Shown piece by piece: positions 1 to 8,934 of a stretch of 64,000 nucleotides of DNA; the first letter of the stretch is position 1, and the number at the start of each line of letters is the position of its first letter. Location: assembly GCA_040285745.1 (NCBI GenBank), contig JAUFOR010000001.1, positions 248,001 to 312,000 of the forward strand, written 5' to 3'. The notes under the pieces were generated by a model. It made no database searches. It was not told the DNA's origin and saw only the letters and a list, made by a program, of their open reading frames with translations. A program made the position numbers and the translations under genes. Origin of the DNA: Barthelona sp. PCE. Its lineage: Eukaryota > Metamonada: BaSk clade.

Positions 1-882
1 ATGAGTGATGTTTTACACTTTAAAGCGAACGATGCTGCTGTTTGCGGTCTTTCAACTTATACTATTATACCCATTCGCGGTATTGCACTAAACAGGGCTT
101 TTTTGAGGCAAAAGCTCTTGAGTTTCCGCACCAATGCGATCCATGGGCTTGGAATCAGGGAGAGCGACATCCCAAGTGTCGAGCAACTCGTTAAAAGGGC
201 AATTTCTTCAGCCAGCCAGTCATCTTATGATAATGCTCAATTAGTGATCATTGCATCACCAGGCGAGGCCAAATGGGGCATGTTTGGCGATCTGGGAACA
301 CCACACGTACTCATGAACGTTATTGATAACACAAGGTGTCCTAACACCATTTCACTTGGCACAGTTGCTGTGACTGATGAATACAAGGTCTCACATCGCA
401 AGAGCATGGAGCTGGGCTGGAACCGTCTCGTTGCACACCGTGTTCAGAAGGATGGGTACGATGATGCGCTTCTTTATTCAACTGATTATTGTGTTTTGCA
501 GGGAAGTCACAACAACGTGTTCTGGATTAAAGGGGACCAAGTCTTCACGCCAGAGATCATCCCGGGCTTGGTTTTTGACGGTATTAGCCGTTGTATTGTT
601 CAAACGATTTGTGAGAATCTCAACGTCGACTTTATTGAGAAAAAAGCAGTTGTTGAGGAGCTACAGCAGGCTGACGCTATCTTTATGGGGGAGTTCAAAC
701 CGGTAGACAGAGTTGATGGTGTTTTTATCACATCAAAGAATAATGCATTGTTTTCAGCATTGAATAATCATTATATCGAAGCTTATGCGTATCCGTCAGA
801 GACTACAGGCATTGGTAGCACGATGTTTGGTGAACAAAGCCTTCCTTCAATGGTCAAATGCGTTGAAGGTTTGGCAGAGTAA
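1..882 (+). CDS. Class IV (fold-type IV) PLP aminotransferase, BCAT/ADC-lyase superfamily
   Basis: This 293-residue protein matches the class IV aminotransferase family (branched-chain aminotransferase, D-amino acid transaminase, aminodeoxychorismate lyase), which uses pyridoxal phosphate. The C-terminal half carries the family order: a lysine in SHRKSMELGWNR (K134, likely Schiff-base lysine), then DGYDDALLYS, then an LQGSHNNVF block, then the TP and GISR segments. The residue before GSHNNVF is Gln (Q167), where family members normally have a Glu that contacts the PLP ring nitrogen. The N-terminal part is divergent. The exact substrate cannot be called. The ORF starts at base 1 of the window, so an upstream start or exon cannot be excluded. 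The next gene is 217 nt downstream on the same strand. Confidence 0.75.
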   Translation: MSDVLHFKANDAAVCGLSTYTIIPIRGIALNRAFLRQKLLSFRTNAIHGLGIRESDIPSVEQLVKRAISSASQSSYDNAQLVIIASPGEAKWGMFGDLGTPHVLMNVIDNTRCPNTISLGTVAVTDEYKVSHRKSMELGWNRLVAHRVQKDGYDDALLYSTDYCVLQGSHNNVFWIKGDQVFTPEIIPGLVFDGISRCIVQTICENLNVDFIEKKAVVEELQQADAIFMGEFKPVDRVDGVFITSKNNALFSALNNHYIEAYAYPSETTGIGSTMFGEQSLPSMVKCVEGLAE

Positions 883-1099
883 ATATAATTATTGTCTAAC
901 AGGCGTGATTATGATACAAAGAATAATAATAAAGAGAGATAAAGTTTTAGTTTTGTTGGAGATGCAGGCATATTATACTAGTGTTTAAACTATTATTTAG
1001 AAGGGTAAAAGGTGCAAATCATGTCATCAAAAGTGTTTAAAGGATACATACACATAAATTTGTGCTTTAAGTATTGAAACCCAATTCATTTTGTAGAAT

Positions 1100-1564
1100 A
1101 TGGTTTCACCCTTTACCCTTGAGTCAGCTCATGAAGCTGTCGAAGTAGATCTACTGGACGATGAATTTTTGGCTGAATTAATTGATTCAGCTCAATATGC
1201 AGAGGAAAATGAAATCGAAGAGATTCCAGAGCTTTTATTAGAAAAATTGACAAACCTGCACCATATACTTGATGTGGGTGCAGAGGATTTTGACGAAGAA
1301 AAGTATGAGGAACTTAGATTTGTACTTCACAATGATACAACTGTTTTCATGGTGTATTCACTGCTTAGAATATCTTGTATTATGCATACAATCCATGAAG
1401 CGGCGCGGTGTCAGGATAACGAGATCATTGATGAGTTTAGTTATCTTCTCTTTTCATATGAAGATGTTTTGGAACCAAGTTTCCGTTCATTCTTTTCAAA
1501 AACAGGGTTTCCACAGCCTTCAAATTTCTTTTCTAAGTTAAAAGCAATTTCGGTGGAAGAATAG
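1100..1564 (+). CDS. Acidic orphan protein, 154 aa
   Basis: I do not recognise this protein. It is strongly acidic in its first half (LDDEF, EENEIEEIPE, DEEKYEEL) and predicted mostly helical, with no signal peptide, membrane segment or zinc-binding cysteines. The C-terminal half is more hydrophobic (FMVYSLLRISCIMHTIHEAARC). The length and helical pattern would suit an adaptor or complex subunit, but that is only a guess. The ATG at 1100 is the first in frame. The ORF is not a shadow, because no competing ORF of similar quality covers it. It is followed by the 646-nt spacer in front of EF2. Confidence 0.55.
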   Translation: MVSPFTLESAHEAVEVDLLDDEFLAELIDSAQYAEENEIEEIPELLLEKLTNLHHILDVGAEDFDEEKYEELRFVLHNDTTVFMVYSLLRISCIMHTIHEAARCQDNEIIDEFSYLLFSYEDVLEPSFRSFFSKTGFPQPSNFFSKLKAISVEE

Positions 1565-2210
1565 GCGTAGGCAAAACATTGCTTGTTTATTATTTGTGTA
1601 TCAGACTAATTTTTGTTTTTAACCGTTGTCACTAAGCTAAATGTGTAAATTTTCAAACGGGATATTGAGCAATTTTCGTTTCAGTTTGTACGCAGTTCTT
1701 CGGAATTTTATTTTTTGTTCTCTTTAAATGGTTTGGCTGTTATATACTCTTACAATGTTATGTTTAAGATGTGCAAACCATGTTTTTACATCAATATGAA
1801 AGTAAACTTTCTGTTGTTAACAATGTGACGATGTTATACATTATTATGCATTACTAAGAGGCATACAATAGTTCTAAAATGCAAATTACAGGTGATATTA
1901 GTAGATTAAACTGAAGTTAGATAACCTCCATTTTCAACCTTTGTGTATTAATATAATTTGAGCTTTACCTGTCTATAAAGCGGAGTTAAATAAGAAGTTA
2001 ACGAAATATACGCTACTTATTAAAATTTTTTGCAAAGCTCTAATGAATTTGGGACATCTTTCGGTACAAACCTATTAGTACAATTTTACATGTGTCAAAG
2101 CTGAGTAAAGTCGAGGTCATAGCAGGCAAGAAGTGTGAGAATGTTGTCCAAACTCAACCACTCCTACTTTGTCTTTTTTCTAGCTTTTAAGTTTTTAAAG
2201 GAATTTAGTC
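1565..2210. other. Spacer upstream of EF2
   Basis: This 646-nt AT-rich stretch has no credible ORF and no tRNA-like T-loop. It should contain the 3' end of the 154-aa gene and the EF2 promoter. A pyrimidine-rich run lies at about 2168-2183, some 30-40 nt before the EF2 ATG. Confidence 0.5.
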
Positions 2211-4856
2211 ATGCCGAACTTCACCGTTGAAGAGCTTTTAGCTCAAATGAGGTATGCATACCTTCCAACGAGCTTCAAATATTCACAACCCATTTTTTTT
2301 TAACTTGTGTTTGTGATTTAGTTCGTTTACCACACTGAACATGCTCACACCTAGTCAACGCGATACTATCCGTTCACTTTCCGTTATTGCACACGTCGAT
2401 CGTATGGATTTATTTTTTTAGAGACGAAAAACTTATATTTAGACGGTAAGTCCACCCTTACCGATTCCCTCGTCGCACGTGCTGGTATCATCGCCGATCA
2501 GAACGCCGGTGAGGCCCGTCACACTGACACCCGTAAGGATGAGCAGGAGCGTGGTATTACCATCAAGAGTACCGGTATTTCTATGTTCTTCGAGTACAAG
2601 AAGCACGGTGAGGACGATGAGAAGGGTTACTTGATTAACCTTGTCGATTCTCCTGGTCACGTTGATTTCTCTTCTGAAGTCACTGCTGCCCTCCGTATCA
2701 CCGATGGTGCTCTTGTTGTTGTTGATGCTATCTCTGGTGTTTCTGTCCAGACTGAGACCGTCCTTCGTCAAGCCCTTTCTGAGCGTGTTCGTCCCGTTCT
2801 TATGCTTAACAAGCTCGATCGTGTCTTCCTTGAGACCAAGCTTCCCCCGGAGGAGGCTTACCAGTCTTTCAACAAGAACATCGAGAACATCAACGTCCTT
2901 ATCTCTACCTACGGTGATCCCGCCGTTGGTAACCACACCTGTGACCCCCGTGATGGTACCGTTGCCTTTGGTGCCGGTCTCCACGGTTGGGGTTTCACCC
3001 TTACTCACTTTGCTGAGATGTATGCTGCCCGTTTCGGTATTCCTTTCGAGAAGATGATGACCCGTCTTTGGGGCAACAACTTCTTCGATGCCAAGGCCAA
3101 GAAGTGGCGTAAGCGCGCTCAGGAGGGTATCCAGCGTGCCTTCTGTCAGTTCATCCTTGACCCCATCTACCGTGTTTTCAACGCATGCATGGGTGAGGAT
3201 AACACTGCCCTTGATCGTATGATCCCCGTCTTTGGTATCGATCTCACTCCTCAGGAGCGTGCCTTGACCTCCAAGCCCCTTCTTAAGACCGTTATGCGTA
3301 AGTGGCTCAACGCTGCCGACGCTCTTCTTGAGATGATTGTCCTCCACCTTCCTTCTCCCGTCGTCGCCCAGAAGTACCGTGCTGAACACCTCTACACTGG
3401 TCCCCACGATGATGAGTGTTATCAGGCCATTGCTAACTGTGACCCCAACGGTCCCGTTATGGTTTACATCTCCAAGATGATTCCTTCCGGTGATGGTTCC
3501 CGTTTCACCTGTTTCGGTCGTGTCTTTTCTGGTACCGTCCGTTCTGGTCAGCGTGTCCGTATCCTCGGTACTGATTACAACCCTGAGGTTTCCAACAAGG
3601 ATCACTGTGATGTCAAGAACGTCCAGCGTACCTGTATTATGATGGGTAAGATCAACGAGGCTGTGTCTGCCATTCCTTGTGGTAACACTTGCGGTCTTGT
3701 CGGTATTGATCAGGTCCTCAAGAAGACCGGTACAATCACCACTTCTGATGTCGCCTATCCTATCAAGACCATGAAGTTCTCTGTCTCACCCGTTGTGCGT
3801 GTCGCCGTCGAGTGTAAGAACACTTCTGATCTTCCTAAATTGATTGCCGGTCTCGACCGTCTCTCCAAGTCCGATCCTTGTGTCCAGATTACCGTCTCCG
3901 AGGGTAACGAGCACATTGTCGCTGGTGCTGGTGAGCTCCACATTGAGATCTGTATCAAGGATCTTCGTGAGGATTACGCTGGTGTTCCTCTCATCGTCTC
4001 TGAGCCCGTCGTCTCTTTCCGTGAGACCATCAAGGGTGAATCCGAGCGTGAGTGTCTTGCCAAGTCCGCTAACAAGCACAACCGTCTCCACGTCATTGCT
4101 AAGGAGCTTCCTGAGGAGGTCGTCAACGCCCTCTGTGACAAGAAGATCAACCTTCGTCTTGACCCCAAGACTCGTGCCAAGTTCATGGCTGACGAGTACG
4201 GTTACGATGTCGAGCTCGGCCGTGGTATCTTTGGTTTCGGTCCCGACTCCCGTGGTCCTAATGTTATTATTGATTCCACCAAGGGTGTTCAGTACCTTAA
4301 CGAGACCAAGGAAACCATCAACGCCGGTTTCCAACTCGCTACCCGTGCCGGTCCTCTTTGTGAGGAGCCTGTTCAGGGTGTTGAGTGGCATCTTCTTGAT
4401 GCTACTTTCCACGGAGATGCTATGCACCGTGGTGGTTCCCAGGTTACTCCTGCTGCTCGTCGTGTCCTTTGCGGTTCTATGATCTGCGCTGAGCCTACTC
4501 TCCTCGAGCCTTTCTATCTCGCTGAGATCACTGTTCCCCAGGGTTACATCTCTGCTTGTTACAACGTTCTCATGCAGCGTCGTGCTGAAATCCTCGGTGA
4601 GGATCCTTCAGGCCGTGGTGATCTGACCAAGCTTTCTGCTTTGATCCCCGTCCTTGAGTCTTTCGGTGTCGATCGTGCTCTCCGTCAAGCTACCTCCGGT
4701 TACGCTTTCTGTCAGCTCGTCTTCGATCGTTGGGCCAAGCTCAACTCCAACGCTACTGAGGAAGGTTCCAAGGCTAACGAGCTTGCCATGGCCACCCGTC
4801 AACGTAAGGAGATTGGTGAGATCAGAGGTCTTAGCTACTGGACCGACCGTATGTAG
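2211..4856 (+). CDS. EF2: Translation elongation factor 2 (three exons)
   Basis: Model: join(2211..2251, 2355..2401, 2443..4856), 833 aa, close to the usual ~840. EF2 is the GTPase that moves tRNAs through the ribosome. Exon 2 and exon 3 join in frame to make the P-loop AHVDHGKS. The G-domain follows with the DSPGHVDF switch and the NKLD motif. Near the C terminus the loop DAMHRGGSQ carries the histidine that becomes diphthamide. Codon use is extremely biased (CGT, GGT, AAG, GTC), as expected for a highly expressed gene. The bias also produces a long antisense ORF. I chose the intron-1 acceptor at 2354 because it yields the normal spacing between NFTVEELLAQM and the P-loop and fits the intron consensus. 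An acceptor at 2321 would add 11 residues in frame. Confidence 0.95.
2252..2354 (+). other. EF2 intron 1
   Basis: The donor is GTATGC after ATGAG. The acceptor is CTCACACCTAG, fitting the local 3' consensus CTNAYMYYTAG. It is 103 nt long, phase 2. An alternative acceptor ends at 2321 (GTGATTTAG); it keeps the frame but inserts 11 residues not typical of EF2 and lacks the consensus. Confidence 0.75.
2402..2442 (+). other. EF2 intron 2
   Basis: This is a 41-nt intron with donor GTATGG and 3' end CTTATATTTAG. Removing it restores the codon run CAC-GTC-GAT-CAC-GGT-AAG, the EF2 P-loop VDHGK. That makes the boundaries essentially certain. Confidence 0.95.
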
Positions 4857-4922
4857 ATTTGAACGTCTAAATAAATTACATTGAAAATAGTTTCAAATTG
4901 ATACAAGAATTTATTGTAGTTT

Positions 4923-7184
4923 CTACTCTTCTTTCTCGACACGATCAATCATGGTGATGGCATCAGCGGGACAGTAAAGTTTGGCACAAATACCACAACC
5001 AATACACTTATCCTCGTTGGTAACGAGCATTCTTTGCTTGTTACGAACAATAGCAAGATAAGGACATCTGGTACAGTTTCCGCAGTTAATACACTCATCA
5101 TTGTTAACCAAAGAAATGCGCTTGACACCGGTGAGGTCCATAAAGTCAGTGATAGGTTCGGGAGCAGCACGACCAATAAATGAGTCAATGTCGCTGATAT
5201 TGAGCTCTTGGAACATATGGCTGAGACCACTGCAAAGATCCTTAACGATGTTAACACCGGAGTGATAAGCTATTGAGCAGAATTGAAGTCCGCCCTTGAC
5301 ACCTAAAGCGAGGAAATCAGCACAGTCGCGGTAGTTCATGAGACCACCATTACCAGAGATGGTAACACCAAGATTAATGACGCTGGCCAGTGACAGGCAG
5401 GAGATGGGGAAGACGCCTGATCCGTGCATACCGGTGGTTCTGGCTTCGAACCAACCGTTGGGGTTGAACTTGACGGGGTCACGGTTGAAACCAAGAGAGG
5501 GGAATGAGTTGGCGAGTGTGACGGCTGGTTGTTTCTCGGGGTACTTGTCAAAAACGGCCTTAAGTGCTTTGATGATCGTGGCAATTGAAGTAACGGCAGC
5601 GGTGAGTTTGAAAATCTTGGGGACTTCGGGCTTTGAAGCTTCGAGAATCCAATCAACAATCTGGGCTGCCTTTCTGGCGCTTTGGGATACAATATTGCCT
5701 TCAGAACCATCACCTCCCTGTGGACAACTGAGGGAGTATTCGACGGCGTGACATCCGCTGTCGTCAAGCATACGGGTATTGCGTTGCCATCCTGCCTTGT
5801 CGAACTCGGGATCGCCAGTAACAGGACCACCAGTAGCACCAATGATGATACGATCCGGGAACTTCTCTCTTAAAATCTTGATTTCCTCAATGACGCGCGT
5901 GAGGGGATGATGACTGACGTTGTCACAGTTACCATACGTACCATCGTCGAACATGTGCATGTACTCGTTAGGGATATGTATGTCGACCTCATGGAATGCG
6001 GTCTTTAAGACAACACCTCCCCATCCTGCGCGGAGACCCTTCATACAGGGCTCTAAGCCGTCAGAGAAAGGTGATGCGCTGAGGATGAAGGGGTTCACCA
6101 TCTTGTGACCGAAGAAAGAACACTCCAGGGACACAGGCATCTCATCATAAAGATCCATGGTTTGACGGGCACGCAGCTTGCCAACACCCTTTGACTTCAT
6201 GAAATCACCAGCAATCTTCTTTCCAAAGGCAACTGCCTCAACAACGCTACCATTCTTGTTCTTCTCAAGAGATAAGCAGTCAATCTTGATCTCAGCACAT
6301 GGAGGCATGTGATAAGCAATGGCAATTCTGAGCTTCTTCAAAACTTCGAGATATTGAGTAGGCAGCTCCAACTCCTCACCCTCAGGAACTACAATAACTG
6401 TCTTGTTGCCCAGCTGATAAGAGCGGACGGCGACGTCAAATGTGACATGGGTGTAACCAAAAACTGCAACGTGGTTTTCAACCTTTGGTGCTGTTTCGAA
6501 GAAGGTGAAGGGAGTCATGTGCTCCTCCAGGAAGTCAGTGCGGGGGTTAGTGGCATCGATTTTATCGGTCATGGCCTCGGCCTCTTCCTCGTTGATTACT
6601 TCAACAAGGGGATGCTCTAAAACGGCAGAAATATCAGCGGTGCGGATTTCGGCAGGGAGGCGGTATTCAGGAATCATGTTCATACCTCCACCGAGAGTTT
6701 TGGCAGAGATGCGTGCTGGGACACCTTGGGAAGCAAGAGCAGCAGCAGCGCTGATAGCAGCGGGACCACCACCGATGACACAGACGGGTTCCTCCACAAC
6801 GGGCTCAACGGTTTTGTACTCAAGACCAAGCTGACGGGCTCTGTGTACAATGGTGGCTTGAATACGAGGAATGTCAACTGGAGTACCCAAATTCTTCCTT
6901 ACGCACTTCTTGACGCAGAACTCGTCAAGACAGACGGCTCCACATATTCCACCAAGTGGGTTTTTGTTTAAAATAAGCTTTGCGGCCCTAATGTAGTCAC
7001 TATCACGGCCCATCTTGATAGAACGAATCATATCACGGGGGTTAATGCCGACAGGGCATCCTGCAGTACATTTGGGGGCTTCACAATTGAGACAGCTCTT
7101 AATTGCTTCATTAAAAGCACCTGGGCTTAAGATTGCGGGAGAAGTGTTGGTGGAGGAGAAAATATCTTCAATATCAATAAGCAT
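4923..7184 (-). CDS. Dihydropyrimidine-dehydrogenase-like iron-sulfur flavoprotein with a reduced reductase half
   Basis: The architecture resembles DPD but has 753 rather than ~1025 residues. The N-terminal Fe-S domain has CLNCEAPKC plus C43, then C81, C85, C90 and C94. A FAD-type GGGPA loop is at ~138-142. A second nucleotide-binding stretch near 240 reads FGYTHVTFD and has lost the usual glycine-rich loop. About 80 residues that normally close the FAD/NADPH module are missing. A TIM barrel (FMN, dihydroorotate-dehydrogenase type) spans ~350-640 with the LSCP loop. The C-terminal ferredoxin domain has two clusters (CINCGNCTRCP, CIGCGICAKLYCP). Residues that bind the pyrimidine in mammalian DPD look changed (an S precedes LSCP where N is usual; Q follows CP instead of H). 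Substrate and electron donor are therefore uncertain. It lies tail-to-tail with EF2, 66 nt apart. Confidence 0.85.
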   Translation of the reverse strand: MLIDIEDIFSSTNTSPAILSPGAFNEAIKSCLNCEAPKCTAGCPVGINPRDMIRSIKMGRDSDYIRAAKLILNKNPLGGICGAVCLDEFCVKKCVRKNLGTPVDIPRIQATIVHRARQLGLEYKTVEPVVEEPVCVIGGGPAAISAAAALASQGVPARISAKTLGGGMNMIPEYRLPAEIRTADISAVLEHPLVEVINEEEAEAMTDKIDATNPRTDFLEEHMTPFTFFETAPKVENHVAVFGYTHVTFDVAVRSYQLGNKTVIVVPEGEELELPTQYLEVLKKLRIAIAYHMPPCAEIKIDCLSLEKNKNGSVVEAVAFGKKIAGDFMKSKGVGKLRARQTMDLYDEMPVSLECSFFGHKMVNPFILSASPFSDGLEPCMKGLRAGWGGVVLKTAFHEVDIHIPNEYMHMFDDGTYGNCDNVSHHPLTRVIEEIKILREKFPDRIIIGATGGPVTGDPEFDKAGWQRNTRMLDDSGCHAVEYSLSCPQGGDGSEGNIVSQSARKAAQIVDWILEASKPEVPKIFKLTAAVTSIATIIKALKAVFDKYPEKQPAVTLANSFPSLGFNRDPVKFNPNGWFEARTTGMHGSGVFPISCLSLASVINLGVTISGNGGLMNYRDCADFLALGVKGGLQFCSIAYHSGVNIVKDLCSGLSHMFQELNISDIDSFIGRAAPEPITDFMDLTGVKRISLVNNDECINCGNCTRCPYLAIVRNKQRMLVTNEDKCIGCGICAKLYCPADAITMIDRVEKEE

Positions 7185-7595
7185 GTGTATTTAAGGTTGT
7201 TTGAAAGGTGAAAAACAACTGAAAAGGGATAGAAAAGGTGTAATGATAAGAGGCTGTTGATGTTGTTTTAAAGGGAAGTGCATCGTTTTAACAGAGCGGA
7301 TTGTGATCTAAGAGCACAGATGATAGCTGAATATCTGTCTAATATGAACTTAGGGGGTTGCAGAATTTTTTTGTTGGGTTTCGCTCATCTTTATAGGAAA
7401 TTTGCATTGTTTTATTGGCTAATCTAAGCTTTATTGGTACTTTTCGAGCAAGGTTAAGTTGTCTGGATCGCTGGAATAGAGCATAGCGAGAATTTGTTGA
7501 ATATTTTAAGCAGGAACATTGGCTAAAAATGTAAACAACTAATATGAATACGATCATTTATTGTGTCTATATGCACTCATGCACACGTACAATGC
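7185..7595. promoter_or_regulatory. Promoter region of the DPD-like gene
   Basis: This 411-nt spacer lies between the end of SSF1 and the start of the DPD-like gene, both on the minus strand. The element GTTTTTCACCTTT (minus strand, 7204-7216) sits about 20-32 nt before the ATG and matches the initiator-like motif seen before many genes here. No convincing ORF or RNA gene is present. Confidence 0.5.
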
Positions 7596-8630
7596 CTACT
7601 CTTCAGTTTTTTGCAATTTCAAGGGAAGACCTTCAGCTTCAGCAGCAGCTTCAGCTTCTCTCATCCTTTCTTGTTGCCTGGCACGCTCCTCATCCATGTC
7701 ACTGATGTAACGGTGATAGATTGTGTTGCCATCAAGTAAACCATCCAAAATCTTGATTAACTCCAAACTAATACGTGGGCCTATCTCAACCAACCTTATT
7801 CTCTGATTCTTTTGGTTAATTTTGATCGATGGCTTGGGCATCTTGTCCGACTCATCCTCTGTTTCTGTTTCAACGTCTGTAGTATCAAATTCAGCATCAT
7901 AATCAAAATTGGGGTTATGCTCCAAGAAATCTTCAAATGAGTCAAACTTCCCAAGATAATCAGCCTTCTTCTTGAGCTTCCTCTCCAAAAAGGTTTCTTC
8001 GTCCTCCAAACGTACTGCATAGTGTCTCATCTCGATTAAGTCAGTCTCAGCATTGCGCTGAAAAAGAACAACTCGTTGGCATGCGCTAATTGAGATCTCA
8101 TTTACCTTGATTGGCGGGAAACTGTTCTGTATGGTCCTGGAGACGATTGCAAGCACGTCTTCCGACATTCTAATGTAACCATCAGTTTTGCCTTTGAACA
8201 CTTGCCTCCTCTTAAACCCATTAAGAATGCACAGGGCGGGTGTGATGTATCTGGTTGAGCCCAAAACAGGACGCTTCTGTGATCTAGCGATATCAGACAT
8301 ATTACTGTATTGTTTAACACGGAAAATCAAGCTAGGTCCATCCTGTAAGCGTAAGAATTTTAGAGTGGCGCCTTCCCGTGGTGTGGACAGTACCAACATA
8401 TGTGAAATCTTAAGTGGAACACTGAGTTTAACAAGATCGTTCAGTGTATTGCTTTTGCGAAACTTTAAGTTAGTTGCTGTTCGTGGCTCCCACACTCTAC
8501 GTAGGTTTCCCATTAAATCTTTTAGTTCTGGAGCACATTTTCCTCTAACGATGATAACAGTTCTTGGGCCCTCGTCTTCTTCAATAACATCCCTCACATG
8601 CGTTCGCTTCTTTCTGTGTCTAAGTGACAT
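7596..8630 (-). CDS. SSF1: Brix-domain ribosome biogenesis factor, SSF1/Peter pan (PPAN) type
   Basis: The 344-aa protein has a Brix domain from about residue 20 to 290. The start of the domain (PRTVIIVRGKCAPELKDL, then RRVWEPRTATNLKFRKSNT) and the block GPSLIFRVKQYS fit the SSF1/PPAN branch rather than IMP4, RPF1, RPF2 or BRX1. SSF1 binds 27S pre-rRNA in the nucleolus and is needed for 60S subunit assembly. The C-terminal third carries an acidic run (TETEDESDK) and a charged helical tail (EERARQQERMREAEAAAEAE), common in this family. The ATG at 8630 is preceded by a TTTCACCC element ~40 nt upstream. The gene is divergent from the RRM gene. Confidence 0.88.
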   Translation of the reverse strand: MSLRHRKKRTHVRDVIEEDEGPRTVIIVRGKCAPELKDLMGNLRRVWEPRTATNLKFRKSNTLNDLVKLSVPLKISHMLVLSTPREGATLKFLRLQDGPSLIFRVKQYSNMSDIARSQKRPVLGSTRYITPALCILNGFKRRQVFKGKTDGYIRMSEDVLAIVSRTIQNSFPPIKVNEISISACQRVVLFQRNAETDLIEMRHYAVRLEDEETFLERKLKKKADYLGKFDSFEDFLEHNPNFDYDAEFDTTDVETETEDESDKMPKPSIKINQKNQRIRLVEIGPRISLELIKILDGLLDGNTIYHRYISDMDEERARQQERMREAEAAAEAEGLPLKLQKTEE

Positions 8631-8934
8631 TGCTAAAAAACACTGATATGGGTGAAATTTAGGATATGTTGGCGATTCTTTATGAAATTTCTCGAGGAAT
8701 GGGACGCATAAGTCTAATCAGATGTATTAACCACAGTACAGTGTGAAAACTGCACTAAACAATTACAGAACCCTACAAAACACAATCTAACCCTTTTGTT
8801 TTTACAGGGCGGCAATTTTTGTTGTAACCACTTGGATTAACCACACCTTTTTGTTTTTGCTATCTTTATTTGTTTAGGCAGTTTTTACTATTCTTAATTT
8901 TTTTTACCTTTCGTTGCTTAACTTTTATATCTAA
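8631..8934. promoter_or_regulatory. Divergent promoter region between SSF1 and the RRM gene
   Basis: This 304-nt spacer lies between two divergent start codons. It is AT-rich with T-runs on the plus strand just before the RRM gene ATG at 8935. I see no RNA gene or extra ORF. Confidence 0.45.

Noticed and set aside
2439-3605. A 388-codon antisense ORF opposite EF2
   Set aside because: It follows from the strongly biased codons of EF2; its product is a Thr/Gly/Val/Asp-rich sequence without any domain, and the sense strand encodes EF2.
3786-4427. Further long ORFs on both strands across EF2 (3786-4427, 3844-4482)
   Set aside because: Shadows of the EF2 frame with repetitive composition.
5338-5751. 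A 137-codon plus-strand ORF inside the DPD-like gene
   Set aside because: It is a shadow of the minus-strand enzyme and shows no family features.
6680-6725. Possible loss of the DPD catalytic Cys
   Set aside because: First alignment put Ser at the catalytic position, but the Cys of LSCP corresponds to the active-site Cys and is present; only flanking residues differ.
8188-8646. A 152-codon plus-strand ORF opposite SSF1
   Set aside because: The minus strand encodes a clear Brix protein; the plus ORF lacks an independent signal.
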